Source: Tyto alba (Eukaryota > Chordata > Aves > Strigiformes > Tytonidae). Taken from it: a stretch of 64,000 nt of DNA. Position numbers and translations under genes: made by a program. Location: contig NW_024881322.1 of NCBI RefSeq assembly GCF_018691265.1, positions 15,525,489 through 15,589,488 on the forward strand, in the 5' to 3' direction. Position 1 is the first letter of the stretch, and each line of letters starts with the position of its first letter. Positions 47,946-59,785 of this stretch are shown in pieces. The notes under the pieces are model-generated. The model ran no database searches. It had not been told where the DNA came from and saw only the letters and a program-made list of their open reading frames with translations.

Positions 47946-50900
47946 ACTAATGCAGTGTAAAAGTGATGCCAGTGATGTTGCCCAAGCAGAATGCTGAAAG
48001 GGTATCTATTCAGTTTCTCATTTAAAAAGGGGAACGGAGGTGAAGAAGGTTCAGGAAAGCATTTTAAAACTCAGTTATCCTAAAGGAAAAGGGAGAACTG
48101 CTGAGAAGAGGAGCTAAAATAACTGTCAAAGGAATTTACTTTGCAGTGTGCGTTAACTCCTGCAAAGTCAGAGAGTAAGCGCCTACAGCAAAATCCTGGC
48201 TGCAGTCAAGTACACAGAAAATGTTTCACCAACTTCAGTGAGGTGAAGATTGTTAGCTTTTGTCATCATTTCCAAGAGATGCAGCCAGCATCCCATACAC
48301 AGGTTTGTGACTTTGCACAGTTGCTTGTTTACAGTGTAGGTTCAGGAAATAACCTCCTCAAGCTAGGGCACGCTCACCATGTAAAAGCAACTGCTCAGCT
48401 TCTAATCATCTTTCTACTACATCCCACATTTGGAGTAAATCTTTCCATTCTGTTAATGAACCTGGACCTGAGCTACCTATTTAAGTTGGTGGCAAAACTC
48501 CAATTAAATGGAAGCACTGTGGAGATCACTGTAGATTTTGTAACATAGATGTGAAGAAAACACCCTGTGTTTAACAGTGGCTGTAACTCATATACCTCCC
48601 TGGAGTTCAATTCATCTACTCAGAAGCCTGGGGAATTTGTAATTAATTCCCGAATGGAAAAAAAAAAAAGGAAGTAACAGAAATTCAGACAACTTATTTT
48701 TTTCAGAATTAGTCCTCCATACCTAGCAGAATAAAGATTGGGAGAAACATGTTCCTCACCACTTCTGGGTAAGGCAGATTTAAAAGGCACATTTTTCAGC
48801 TGGAGGCTTTACTCTTGGGAGCCTCAAAGGGGAACAGCGATGAAGAGTAGCAGGTGAGAGGCATCAAAATTTGAGAGAAGGTACCTGGGAGCTTCCAGTA
48901 TTAAGAGGAGTCATTTTACAGCTGGAGTCTACAGCTACTTTAGGTAGGAAACTAAGTGAAAATGTGCTATGATACAAGCTTTGATTTTTTTTTTTAATTA
49001 TTTTTTTTAAGGATTGAAGACTATTATTTGGTGTATGTGGGGCTCTTCATAAGCTATTACTTGTTTTTTTCCAAGTGGTGTGTGATGGCTTCCACTGAGG
49101 ATCTCTTAATGTACTTATATACAGCACAGGGAATCTTAACAGGTTCAAGTTATTGTAAACCATCTCTTAAGATAGGCTTTCCTACACGCTGCATGTAGAA
49201 ATGTTGTACTACAGCAAATCAGCACTTCTAAAGCAGCATTGTGTCTATGCAGTTGCCTAGATGAATATAATTATAAAATTACACATAGCAACTTTCCCTC
49301 TTCACTTGTGCTAATATGTTCTATCTAACTCTACTGCAGACTCTGAAGCCTGCAGGCTTTTATTTTTCTCTCCCAGTGCTTGTACAGCTGTGTCCACAAC
49401 TGTACATATCCAGTAAAACCCAAGGAAATGTTCCTGGATGCCAGGATCAAGCTTAGATAGCTGCAGCTCTAATAACTCATATGCAGTTCTCTGCTTTCTA
49501 TTTAACAGAGGATTTTCATAAACTTCTTGCAGCAGATCATGCTGTAGCTCTAAGTTGCTTTCCAGTCCTAGTAGAATAAGCAACACCGTTCTTCCATCTA
49601 AACTCTGTCATCAAAAAGGGCTGGTGTATGACCTACATCATGTTGCAGCTCTCTGGATCCCAAGGAGAGATGATGCTAAAGGGCCGAGGCAAAACTCAAG
49701 CCTAAAGCTTTTATTGACTAAAAGTTAAATGCCCAATACTTGAAGTCATGTGAAAACAGTGCTGTGTGTGTCTCCTTCCTCTGAATACACATTAGTAACA
49801 TACTTACTGGGCAACAAGTCCCATCAAACATGGCAAGTGCTTCTTTAGAGTCCGCCTGTAATTATGGCTGGAGATAAGGGTGGGCAGGCAGCATAGAGGA
49901 AAAATTATTGTCTACTGCTTGGCAGGGCTGTTTTCAGGGAAGGCCACTGAAAAGATGCTTACTGTATGTTTTGGAGAGGTCTAATTTTGTGGAGGAGCCA
50001 CAAGAAAATGACACGGGAGATCAGAGTAAGCAAGGCTGCGTGTAAGTCAAAGACCTTTACTTAGTGATGTCTGCTTTGAGCTGGAAAGACCTGAGGGACT
50101 TTTTAAGACAATACTGTTCCTCATTTTAAGACTTCAGATGAAACACGATGCTGCTAAATTAGGTATTTCATGGCTTGTTCTCCTCACTGTGTGTCCGTCT
50201 ACATTACCCTTGACTTTTTACCTAGCTAGCTCTGATTTTCTCCTACTGGCTTACACTTTCTTCCCCCAGTAGGCTGAAGCGCAGCTCAGCAGTAATCTCT
50301 GAAAAACCACACCTATATGAAAAGTATCTGAATTGCCTCTGAGCACATTTCATCAAGCCTAATCACTCTTACCCGGCATGCTTTCCAGAGTAAGTTCTTC
50401 CAGTTCTCTAACCTTCTGATTTACGTTCCTGTGCCTGGTTTTAACGTTAAAACTACTTTCATGGTCCTCATGCCACAAACAGGACCAGGACACAAGTCCG
50501 TGCTTCATGTTAGTTTGTGTCTCTGGCAAGACTTGTATTCCTTCTACCTACAACCTGCCAAAGTGAACTTGTTAAGCACTCTAGTCACCCTGTATCTACA
50601 AATGTCACATTCTGAGTATCTTCTTGTTTTCTCCAACCTCCTAAGTACCCCACATACATTTCTCAGCCTTAAGTAAATTATTTTTCATGTTACATTAAAA
50701 TTAATGTTGTTCAGATAAGCATGTCTTTTCAAGCAGTCCAGATATTAGCATACTACCTTGTGCTTACACTTTCAGTTTGTGGTGTTCATCAACACCATAC
50801 AACCAGTTGTAGAGACTCCCGTGGAGTGCTGAAAGACTGGAAAGCACTGGTCTTTTGGACTGTGTTAGACTTCCGTTGGATCAAACTTCCCTATGGATAT

Positions 50901-53900
50901 TCCCGTTCCTTATAGGTTTTCCTTCTAGAGGAGTTCAATACATCAATTTCTAATGATTTTAATGCTAGACTGATCTCTCTTGTAATTACTGCTGGCTATA
51001 TCTACATCAGGAATAAGTACAGGTCTGTAAATCAAAATACCTGATGCTGAGGACTGTATTCCCACTATTTGGGTTTTGTGTGTGTGGTTTGTTTAGACCA
51101 GCTCTTGCCTGCTCTCATGGACTTTCCCAACTGTTAGTTGTGGCAGGTTCTCCTGTGGTGCAGCTTCTGGTGGTCCACCTAAAAACTTTAAGTGCAGTAC
51201 ATGGAGACAATCTGCTTCAAAAGCACACTCTTGGCTCCAATTCATTTAACATCATCAAAGTGAGAATCTACACTAGTGCTGGAGCATAGATCAACACCTG
51301 CCAGACAGACTGGGAGATTACTGCTGCCATTAATGAAGTTAATCCGCATCTGGAGAAGGCACATGGGGATATGGAAGATTTCTATCTCTTTGTTAGTTAA
51401 TGGGAGAAGCTTACAAAGCCATTCTTCAAAGCAGATACAGCTACAGATAAGAAAAAGGAAAACATTCCCTGTTCATGTGCCTCCAGTTTGATCTATGAGA
51501 CGTCTAATAACATGGTGGCAGAATCCATTTTTAGGTAATGGCTAATTGGGCTTACTATGTTTAGTGTAGTGACTAAATTAATAGCAGTAATGACTTTTTA
51601 TTTGGTGTATTGAGGGGTGAAAAAGGCAGGGCAAGACCCTCCAAATTTGCTGTGTACTGAGGGTACACAGAGTACTCTGAGACAGCTCTGGAAACAGGGA
51701 CTATGTATTTTAACTGGTGGTATGCTGTGCAATCACTTAATGAAAACATGCAAATATAAAACACCAGGGCAAATTAGTCTGCCCCGGGGGAAGAAGGGAG
51801 GGTTTAAATACAACAGTTATTACTGATGTGCAGTTGTTAAACAAAAAAACACCACCACTACCCCACCAGATAAGAGTATTCTATCACTTAACTAAGGACA
51901 CTTGAATACCAGAAAGTGTCCCTGAAACACATCTGAAAGCAAATGTCAGTATAAGTAGCTGGTGATGCTTTTCAAGTTGCTCACAAAAGGGAAAAGGCTA
52001 AGAAACAATCCTAAACTGGCAACTGGGACCGTGGTAGTAATATTTCAAGTTTTCTTGTGTATCAGGTAACTTTTCAGAAGCATACTCTCAAATAGTTTCT
52101 GTTCCTTATGATATGCTGAGTAGAAAAAAGACTGCGTCTTCAAGAGGTTAGCTCCCATACTGGCTTTATAGTCACGTAACTGCTGCTTACTTACAGAAAC
52201 TGAGAAACAATGCAGCCTTTTTCTGCAGCCTCCTCAATTATGCAAAATCACAGCTCAAAACTGTAGACTGAGTCACTAACAGCATTATAAACAAATAGAA
52301 AAATCTAGCTAAGTTCCTTTCTTCCCTCTCCCCTTCCCCTTGCTTGAATATGCAAGCATTTCAAGATCAAGTGCTTACACACATCAGTTGTTGACTTCTG
52401 TTTTTGTGGCATTTGTACAGTTGGGACTTGGACAAGCAGGTGAGCTGTCTGCACAAAAGTAGGCTAGAGCTGATGCGGCCTTCAGATCTGTATCTAGAGC
52501 TCCATCCTAATCCTCAGAACAACCACAAGTTGGGCTGCCACCAAATCATCCTCAGAGCAGCTCTAAGGGCTGTGCTGCAGGCTAGGTAAAGTAGTACAGG
52601 CAAGTAAAATAAACTACTATGCAGTAACAATACTTGCATGGAGCTATGTTGTTTAACAGATAAATTGCATTCACCTGTGCTGGCTAAACTGTGGCAGGTA
52701 TAAAAGGAAGGTCAAGTGCCCTAACAGCCATGTTGGTAGGGAGGGTATATGAGGGTCTCTTTGTGTGCACTCCAACACTTAAGGTGTTGTAAGTGTAGTC
52801 AATATAACCCCCAGCATCAGCTCTTCCTCCTGCTTGATTTTATGTTGTGGTCACAGCTGCCAAAGGTAAGGATGTTATTTTGCTCCTCTGGCATCGAGTC
52901 AAAACTCTTAAGTTTGTACTAGAAAAGTGACCTGGAAAGTACTATATTAACAGACATGCAAAGCCTCTGAATTCTGGGGAATAAACAGCTTTAAAGTAAA
53001 ATACATGCAGCAATAATCCATGCACACTTCATTAATTTCAGAACTGCAACAGCAAAGTAATACTTTGAAGAAGCTGTAAGATAGTAATGAAAGGTTGGGG
53101 GTTTATTTTTCTTTTAATCCCAAAAGCTCTTTATCTCAATTCTCCATGTTTTTTCATTCAATTTACAGTAGTCTAAATTAAAGCTCATCTAACAAAAAAA
53201 TGACACAAAGTTTGACTAACCTTTTAACCCCTGTCTTGAAGAGAATCTCTTCTTCCTCAGGAGAATAAATGTAACAACTTTAAAATCACTACATTGCTTG
53301 TTTAAGATCACTTTTCTTTTTGTGTTTAATGGAATTTGGCTGACTTTGGGTATTTCAGCACCTTAAATTATTATGTTGAGATAGCGAGGGCAGAAATTCT
53401 TGTCAAGTCTTAACTAAGACAAAAGGATCTCTAGGCACTAAGCTGTCAGCAAGGCAGTATTTTGTTATCTGTCAACATGCATGCATCTTTCCCCACCACA
53501 CCCCCGGTCAAATTTGAGAATTCTTAACATGGATTACCGCATGACATGAAACATCAGTTTTACTGCTCAAATTTGAGTCAAACCTTAGATTCAAAACAAA
53601 GAGTAGGTGCAGTTTAACACTGCATTTAAGTGCAGCTGTGAGTTGCTGCTGGAAGGTCTGTTCATGCCCTTTTTCCCTCCCTTCTGCTGGACTGTGCAGC
53701 TGCAGTGTATGCCATGTCCAGAAAGCTGTAAAGCATTAGAAAACCAACTTTCAAAAAGCTAGCTGATCCCTACACCTGATACGAGAGGTACAGCTGGGCA
53801 GTAGAACAGGGCCATCTTGCTGTCACAGCCTGCTATTACTCCAGCCTAAAGAGGGAGGCTCATTTTTCTGTTTTAACACTTCAGTTTATCAAAAACTGAC

Positions 53901-54869
53901 TCTAAAAGAAGCCATCAAGCCCAGTCTTATACCTCGCACTACATGCTACCTTCTTGCACTTCAAGAGTTCATGCAAATTAGCAGAAAGTAATTGAGTCAA
54001 AACCAACTAGGCTGGGAGGCAGGAGGAACTAGCCTCACCAATAAGGGATAGGTAAAACCTTGTCTGGTTTAGTGATGAGAGTAAACTGAAGAGTTTCAAT
54101 TTTTAGAGAAAGAAACATAGCCATCCTTTTTCTTCGTGGCGTTAGAATACTAAATGTGCTCAAGACAACCTGATCACTTCTCAAGTCACACCTGAACAAT
54201 AAAACAAATTTGACTGTGGTCTTCTTATGATGTGGATGACTTAACTGCGACTTGCTTTACGCTTGCCTACTTCTTAAAATTTCCACTTCGCTGTGCTTCT
54301 GACACAGGGTTTTCCACAGCGCAGACTACTGTGGGCATGTGCCTGTTTTAAACCGTACCTCAGCCCCAGGGATGTTACCTGCCACAGCCCTCTGAGCCCG
54401 TTGGCCATAGGGCAGAAGTGATGGCACCCCATGCCGCCCCCCCGCCGCACACCCACCCGCGTGGGAGCTGGCAACACTCCCCTGGGCAGCAACATCTCTG
54501 AAAATTATATTTAAGTGGGCGAAACCTGCATTACAGGAGCAGGTCTTTACAGCAGCTTGAGTATTTTCTGCGCACCGGGCTCTGTTTGTAGTTTGCTAGG
54601 TAAATTTGCCTCGCATCCCGCTTCTAAAAGCGGATGAAGTGTATTTAAAGTGCAATTACCGTTGAGAAGGTGCCGGTAATCACACTGCGAGTTGATGTGT
54701 GTAGAATCAGTGCGCTGCTTCACCTTCCCACGGGTCTCACGGACTCCTCGGTTAGCAGGCCCGCGCCCACCTTGCTGCAGAGCTTCCGTCACCGCGATGC
54801 CACCCAGTTAGTGCCTCCGTTTTCACCCCCACCCCCTCGGTAAACGTCTGCCCTTCTCCGTAGTCCCCT
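47946..54869. other. Non-coding stretch with one unexplained minus-strand frame
   Basis: This is AT-rich intronic sequence. The only item of note is the frame at 49311-49601, listed separately. T tracts occur near 48987-49010. The composition becomes GC-rich again from about 54.3 kb as the CpG island is approached. Confidence 0.5.
49311..49601 (-). other. Unrecognised open frame of about 95 codons with a possible splice acceptor
   Basis: The minus strand is open from a possible acceptor (CTTTTTGATGACAG, ending near 49602) to a TAG at 49313-49311, with no ATG at the start of the frame. The predicted peptide has a natural-looking composition, rich in Leu and Glu and with an amphipathic helical stretch (ENPLLNRKQRTAYELLELQL), followed by HFLGFYWICTVVDTAVQAL. 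I do not recognise a family. It could be a terminal exon or a decayed pseudogene, but its length alone is well within chance. Confidence 0.15.
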
Positions 54870-55440
54870 TCGCAGAGCCGCCGGGGCTCTAACGGGTCCC
54901 CCCCGGTGCAACCCCTCTCCCTTCCCGCGGCCGCCATTTTGTGCAGCGCCGAGCCCCCCCCGCCCGGTGATGAAGGGGGGTGTATGTGTGAGAGGGGGGG
55001 TTCACTCGGGTGCGGCGCGGGGCGGGGGTGGTGGGGCCCCCCCACCCTAACGGCTGTAACCGCGCCCGGCTGCCTCTCCCCACTCACAGCAGCGGCGGTC
55101 GGCGGAAGGGCTTCACGCGTGGGCCGTGGGGGCCGCCATTGCCATTGCTGGCGGCGAGGCGCGGCAGGGGGCGCTGCGGGGCGGCCGCGGCTGAGGGGCG
55201 GTGGGAGCGGCGGCGGCGGCCGGGGTTTGAGCCGGGGGGTGTTTTCTGAGGGTCCCTCGCCTCAGCGTGGGGCGAAGGTTGGGGGTTTCCTCGGTCTGTC
55301 CCTCGCCCCTTTTCGCCGGCGGTTTCCCTGGCCTCGACTCTGGGGATGAACTGGGGGGAAGCCTGTGGAAGGACGGCTGCGGTTCCCCGCCCGCGGCCGT
55401 GCTGAAACTCAGGCCTCCCCGCAACCCAAGTCCCCTCAGT
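54870..55440 (-). promoter_or_regulatory. COA1: CpG island, probable main COA1 promoter
   Basis: This is the most CpG-dense segment of the window, with GC boxes (GGGGCGGGG type, near 55018-55028) and repeated GCGGCGGCGG near 55206-55220. Two YY1-type elements (ATGGCGGCC preceded by A-rich or CA bases) lie on the minus strand at 54941-54929 and 55143-55131. In mammals such elements commonly sit just downstream of the start of nuclear genes for mitochondrial proteins, in the sense orientation. That fits COA1 transcribed leftward. A plus-strand divergent transcript is also possible. Assignment to COA1 is inferred from orientation, position and the long 5' region of human COA1. Confidence 0.6.
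55088..55200 (-). other. COA1: Candidate non-coding first exon of COA1
   Basis: On the minus strand a strong donor (GCTGCT followed by GTGAGTGG; GT at 55087-55086) follows a YY1-type motif at 55143-55131. The exon end is therefore placed at 55088; the start is a guess near 55200. It contains a tiny upstream frame that starts at two ATGs and runs for ten codons (MAMAAPTAHA), ending before the donor. An alternative first exon could end at 54771 (AAG followed by GTGGGC), downstream of the other YY1 motif at 54941-54929. Confidence 0.35.
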
Positions 55441-56635
55441 TTGTATCGATAATCCTAAACTCACCAGAATTTATTGCCTTGTTCTGAGATCTGCTCTCTT
55501 TTGTGGTGTTTTATTTTTCTGGGCCAAGCCCCAAACCAAGGGCCACCATAAAAACACCCTTACACATAAAATTGAAAGTCCCAACAGAATACGCATCTTT
55601 CCAGAAATCCCCAGAGAAAACTCTGGATCCAATCTGGTGATCTGATTCCATACACTTCTATGCATATTTAACTTAATTAGTGCTGGCTTTAGCCTATCTT
55701 TTTCATTCCAAATTTATCCCTCATCATTGTCCCATGTAGGCCAATGTCCCTGGCAGAGTTTATTTAAGCAGGCTGTCCAGAGCTGTCACAGCACAGCACT
55801 TAGGCTGTAGCATTTGTAGTGTTTCTGAGCACTGTTGGATTACAGAATCCTGAGCCTTGGCTGGCAGTTTTAATTACTCTGAAATTAAACGATGAGTGTA
55901 CCAATAATTTCAGAGTGTGTTCTGCTGCTGTTTCTTACTGCATCGTACCTGCCTTGATACTTCTACCGTATGTGCTTCCTGGCTGAGGAGTTGAATCAGG
56001 CATTCTTCTCAGGGCTGTTGCCAAGCCAGTTTGTCCTCTTATCCAAGTAGTTTCCAGCTTCTTATTTACACTTGTTGGCTTTTGTGACTTAGTGGAATGT
56101 TATCTGCTATTGAATTCTCCCAAATAACACTGTTTCTTCCCCTGGAGGGCTTCTAGTGGTTGCCAGTCAACTCCTATCCTCAGAATGATGATTACATTAT
56201 TTTGCATTGTGTAGTTGTTCCTGACAAAATAATTGAGAAGTGAAAGGTTTCTAGCTTGTAGCTGGAGTTAATTAATACATCTGCTTGCTAGGACTTGTAA
56301 CACTCCTGGGACTGTGGAAGGTGAGAGCGGGTAGAAACATGGTATGGAAAGACAATCAGCAGAACAAACCGATGTGCAGATATGACCAAAATGTAGACAA
56401 AGAGAAATACAGGATAAAAAAAGGGAGCGGGTGGCCCAGCCTGACGGGAACTCTTCCTAGAGTCCTAAGAAGCCCTGTTAGAAGTCTGTTTTGTATGCAA
56501 AGATGCAGATTTTTTACCCTCTCTTTCTCTCCTCCTGCCTTTCCACTAGCAACCCTTTTATGGGAATCAGTTGCCTTTACCTTCAAGGGTGGTCTGACTC
56601 CTACATATCTAATTACTCTCTGAAAAATCTATTTC

Positions 56636-56690
56636 ATACGTTTCAGACCTGAAGAAGGATTTTGTGCCAAAAACTTGTCTACAGTTCCCA
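56636..56690 (+). mobile_element. Possible ancient interspersed repeat fragment
   Basis: The stretch TTTCAGACCTGAAGAAGG, followed by TTTTGTGCC and AAAAACTTGTCT, recalls the tail of an old amniote repeat with the pattern GACCTGAAGAAG, then CTCGAAAGCTTGTCT. The resemblance is from memory, short, and could be coincidental. Confidence 0.25.
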
Positions 56691-57050
56691 GCTATGCCTG
56701 TGTTGGCCTAACTACCCCTGCAGGCCTCCTCCTTGTAATTTTGCAATGATGAAAGCTATACAATATTCATCCAATTTTGGTGAAGTTTTATTGGTATTGA
56801 AAGGTACTTGTTATTTGTAGATACTGTCTCTGCTAGTTCCATATGGGAAGAGAAGCAGACTGTGTAAGACATCGCTATACCAGTAGAGCTATGTCCACAC
56901 TGGGGGCTATTTTCTACTGGTTCTTCCAAGGTTGGCATTTCCCCCTGCCCACTCCTCTTGCCATGCCAGCCGCCCATCTCACAGCTAAAAAATGGCTCTT
57001 CCAGAGCCCATGTCTCATTCCACCTCTGGAGGAACAGCTCCCCTCACCCA

Positions 57051-57066
57051 CCCACCCCCCCCCCCC
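57051..57066 (+). repeat. Homopolymer C12 tract
   Basis: A run of 12 C (57055-57066) is preceded by CCCA units. The run length is liable to sequencing error. Confidence 0.85.
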
Positions 57067-59711
57067 ATCTTGACCAGGTCTGGAGTTCAGTTAAATGTTG
57101 GGTTTGCTATTTAGCCACCTGAATAAATAAACAAACCTAAGGCAGAGATCAAACAGCAAGTACCAACCTGACTGGTTTAAGCTAACCTAACTCCACGGTG
57201 TGGTGGAGAGAAGCAGTTGCGCCCTCCTGTTTGGCTGTGTGTTGTCACTCCCACCTGGTTTTGGGAGCTGATCCATCTGGAAAGTAGGTTTTTTTCCAAT
57301 TGTTTTTACAAGGTTAATTATGAGATTGGACAGGTCCCGCATCCTGTAGAACACGTGGCTGTACAAATGGGAGCACAGTTACCGAATCCAAAGGCTTTGA
57401 GTTACATCTGCCTGTAATCACTTCCATATGCATTCTTGCATATGTTCTGCTATTCGTTATGGTCTCCTATCATGTGCTAATTGATCCATTACTTTATGCT
57501 AAGCATACAGTCACATGCTAGTCATTACCAGTCCCATATGTTGAACTCATGATGTATATCTTTAAACACCCTATCTCTTGGCCTGCCAATCCTTCTTTAT
57601 GCCATACCACACATATGTTGCAGACCTTCACTCATGGTTTGATGGACTTTAAAGTTCCTGCTTGTTAGTCTTGTACGTAATTCTTCAGCTACTCTCTGGA
57701 GCGCCTCCTTACTGCAGTTGTGTAATGACTGTAATTAGAGCTGCTGATGCATAGATCTGTGCATTAGCCTGTGGTAATACAATGTGTTTGAGAGAGAAAG
57801 AATTTTGAAACATCCTGTGACACATTTGAAAAATCTAGCGTAGTAATGTCAGTATAAACGTCATGTTCAGACAAAGTTATGTTAAACCATGGAAGTTTTG
57901 CATGAGTTAAAACTCCATAACTGGCTCAGAAAATGTGGCTCTAGAAAAGCACATGTAGCTAGGAGGAAGCCAAGTGTATTTCTGAAATCTTGCTGGGGAG
58001 AAAGTTAACTGGTCAGAAAAAATGAGTGGGAAGAAATTAAAAGAGGGGTGTATCACTCTCACAGTCCTAAGCTGCAGAATTTCAGAATAAAGATTTTAAG
58101 GAATCTAGAGCTGTGTTGAATTTTGAAGTTTTACAGTAAGAAGACCGACTACTTATTACTATTTACACACAGCATGCCCCAAAATTTGCCAGAAACAGGT
58201 TGAACTGAACAGACTTGAGGGCAATAGTTACTGATTTCTCCAGAGTTATTTCTGCTTTATGTCTGTGGTGAATGAGTACAGAATTTGATCCTTTGTACCT
58301 GAAGTCCCAACGTGACACATTTTTTGGTTGTATCATAGTGTGTGAATGCCCAACATCAGCATGGTATAGAATCATCTGTGGAATTCAGACCACCCTCACT
58401 TTATATACTGCTTATTGCAGGATCTACTGGCCTGGGGTAAAATAGCTGCCCCCGTCCAGGCTTTTATCTTCCAAGCCCTGAATGAAGCAGCTGAAAGTCC
58501 TGTTGCAGTTAGATAAGAAACGGCAAGTAAAGAGGCTGGGAGGAAGATCTGGGTAAAAAGTGGCTCTTCAAGGAAAAGCTAGTGCTTAAGCACAGTATGT
58601 TGTGGGCCAGGAAGCAATCCCTGTAGGAAGGGAGACAGTCTTGAGTAAGAGCTTGTGTAACACTTGGCCTGGGCTGTCCCAGCAGCTGCTCTTTATATAC
58701 CACCGATTCAGACAAAGCCAGGCACGGAACGATTTCTTTTCTGCTTGGCACTGCTGAAACTCCCAGTTTCCTGAGCACGGGCTCAGCCTGCAGCATAAAC
58801 CCGACCTCTGGATGCAGCTGGGCGGCTGTGAGCGCGGCTGAGGTGCCGGTGTCCCCAAGCCACTGCATGCCCGGGCTCGGGGTAGCGCCTGCCTGGGGTG
58901 GCGGCTGCGTGGGCTTAACCGGGGTGTCGCCAGGGAGGTGTCAGCCCCTTGCTGGCCATGTGCATCTTTCTTGGTAGTTTTTGGACTAAAGCTCCCAGCC
59001 TCAGAGCCTGTACCAGCCTTTCTGCTGTGCTGTAGCTGTTTGTGGCTATAGCCCGCCCCTATAGAGTCCTTATTGGATTCCTGGCCAAGGGGGTGTTGCT
59101 GCAATGATAGCAGCAGGGCCAGCGGTACGTTGATATGCTGGCGCTGCAGAGTGTTGTATAAGAAGGAGCTGCAGGGAGCGGAGGAGAATTAAACAGGATC
59201 ACGTTTCTCCTCTGTGGGCTGAAGAGGTTAGTGACTATTACTTAATCCCTGCTAACTGTAATTAGGATTTGGAAGCACCGCTTTCGTCTTCTGACCCCCC
59301 CTCCACCCTTGCCAGGGTTGCTCGCCACCAGCGTTTCCCCCCGGGTTGGGAAGGAGTAGGGGAATCCTGCAAGGCACGTTGTCCTAGCTGCTCCAAAGAC
59401 ATCCACCACACTAGAGGGGACAGGCCAGCACCTGGGGAGAAGGTGAACAGAGAGAAAGACAACAGTCCTTCGCTTGGAAGAATGTCCAAGGTGCAGTGAA
59501 GCGGAATATTAGCTTGTAAATGATGTGGAAGTGGCCAGGTAGCATCACTGGGTGGCCAGAGCGCTGCATGGTGAGGGTGTTAAGAGGTCATTTAAAACCT
59601 TTCCTACAAAGTGTCATCTGGGTTTGTTTTCAGAAGTGCTGAGCTTCCTCCAAATCCTGTTAAAATCCATGTTTACTGCAGGTATTTGACTCCCCCTTCT
59701 GAAACAACAGA

Positions 59712-59785
59712 CCATTAACCTTGGTGTACCTCAGTTTACCCATCTGTAAAGTGGAGATGAGAGTATTTTCCTCTTGTAAAGGAAT
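59712..59785 (+). mobile_element. MIR-like SINE remnant, core part
   Basis: The sequence CCTCAGTTTACCCATCTGTA, followed by AAGTGGAGATGAGAGTA, is a close match to the conserved core of MIR SINEs (CCTCAGTTTCCCCATCTGTA then AAATGGGGATAATAGTA). Preceding bases CATTAACCTTGGTGTA also follow the family pattern. MIR copies are ancient in amniotes, so this is a decayed fossil. Confidence 0.65.

Larger units (their letters stand above)
10640..55087 (-). other. COA1: Probable large 5' intron of COA1 (about 44 kb)
   Basis: This span runs from the acceptor before the ATG exon to the best donor candidate in the distal CpG island. Human COA1 likewise has non-coding 5' exons and a very long 5' region, so the length is plausible. 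Additional non-coding exons may lie inside. I cannot recognise them from sequence alone. The right boundary depends on the promoter assignment and would move if the proximal CpG patch at 10.75-11.07 kb is the main promoter. Confidence 0.45.

Noticed and set aside
59140..59180. TATA-like element GTATAAG and possible promoter near 59155
   Set aside because: It is a single weak motif with no initiator, splice donor or coding exon downstream.
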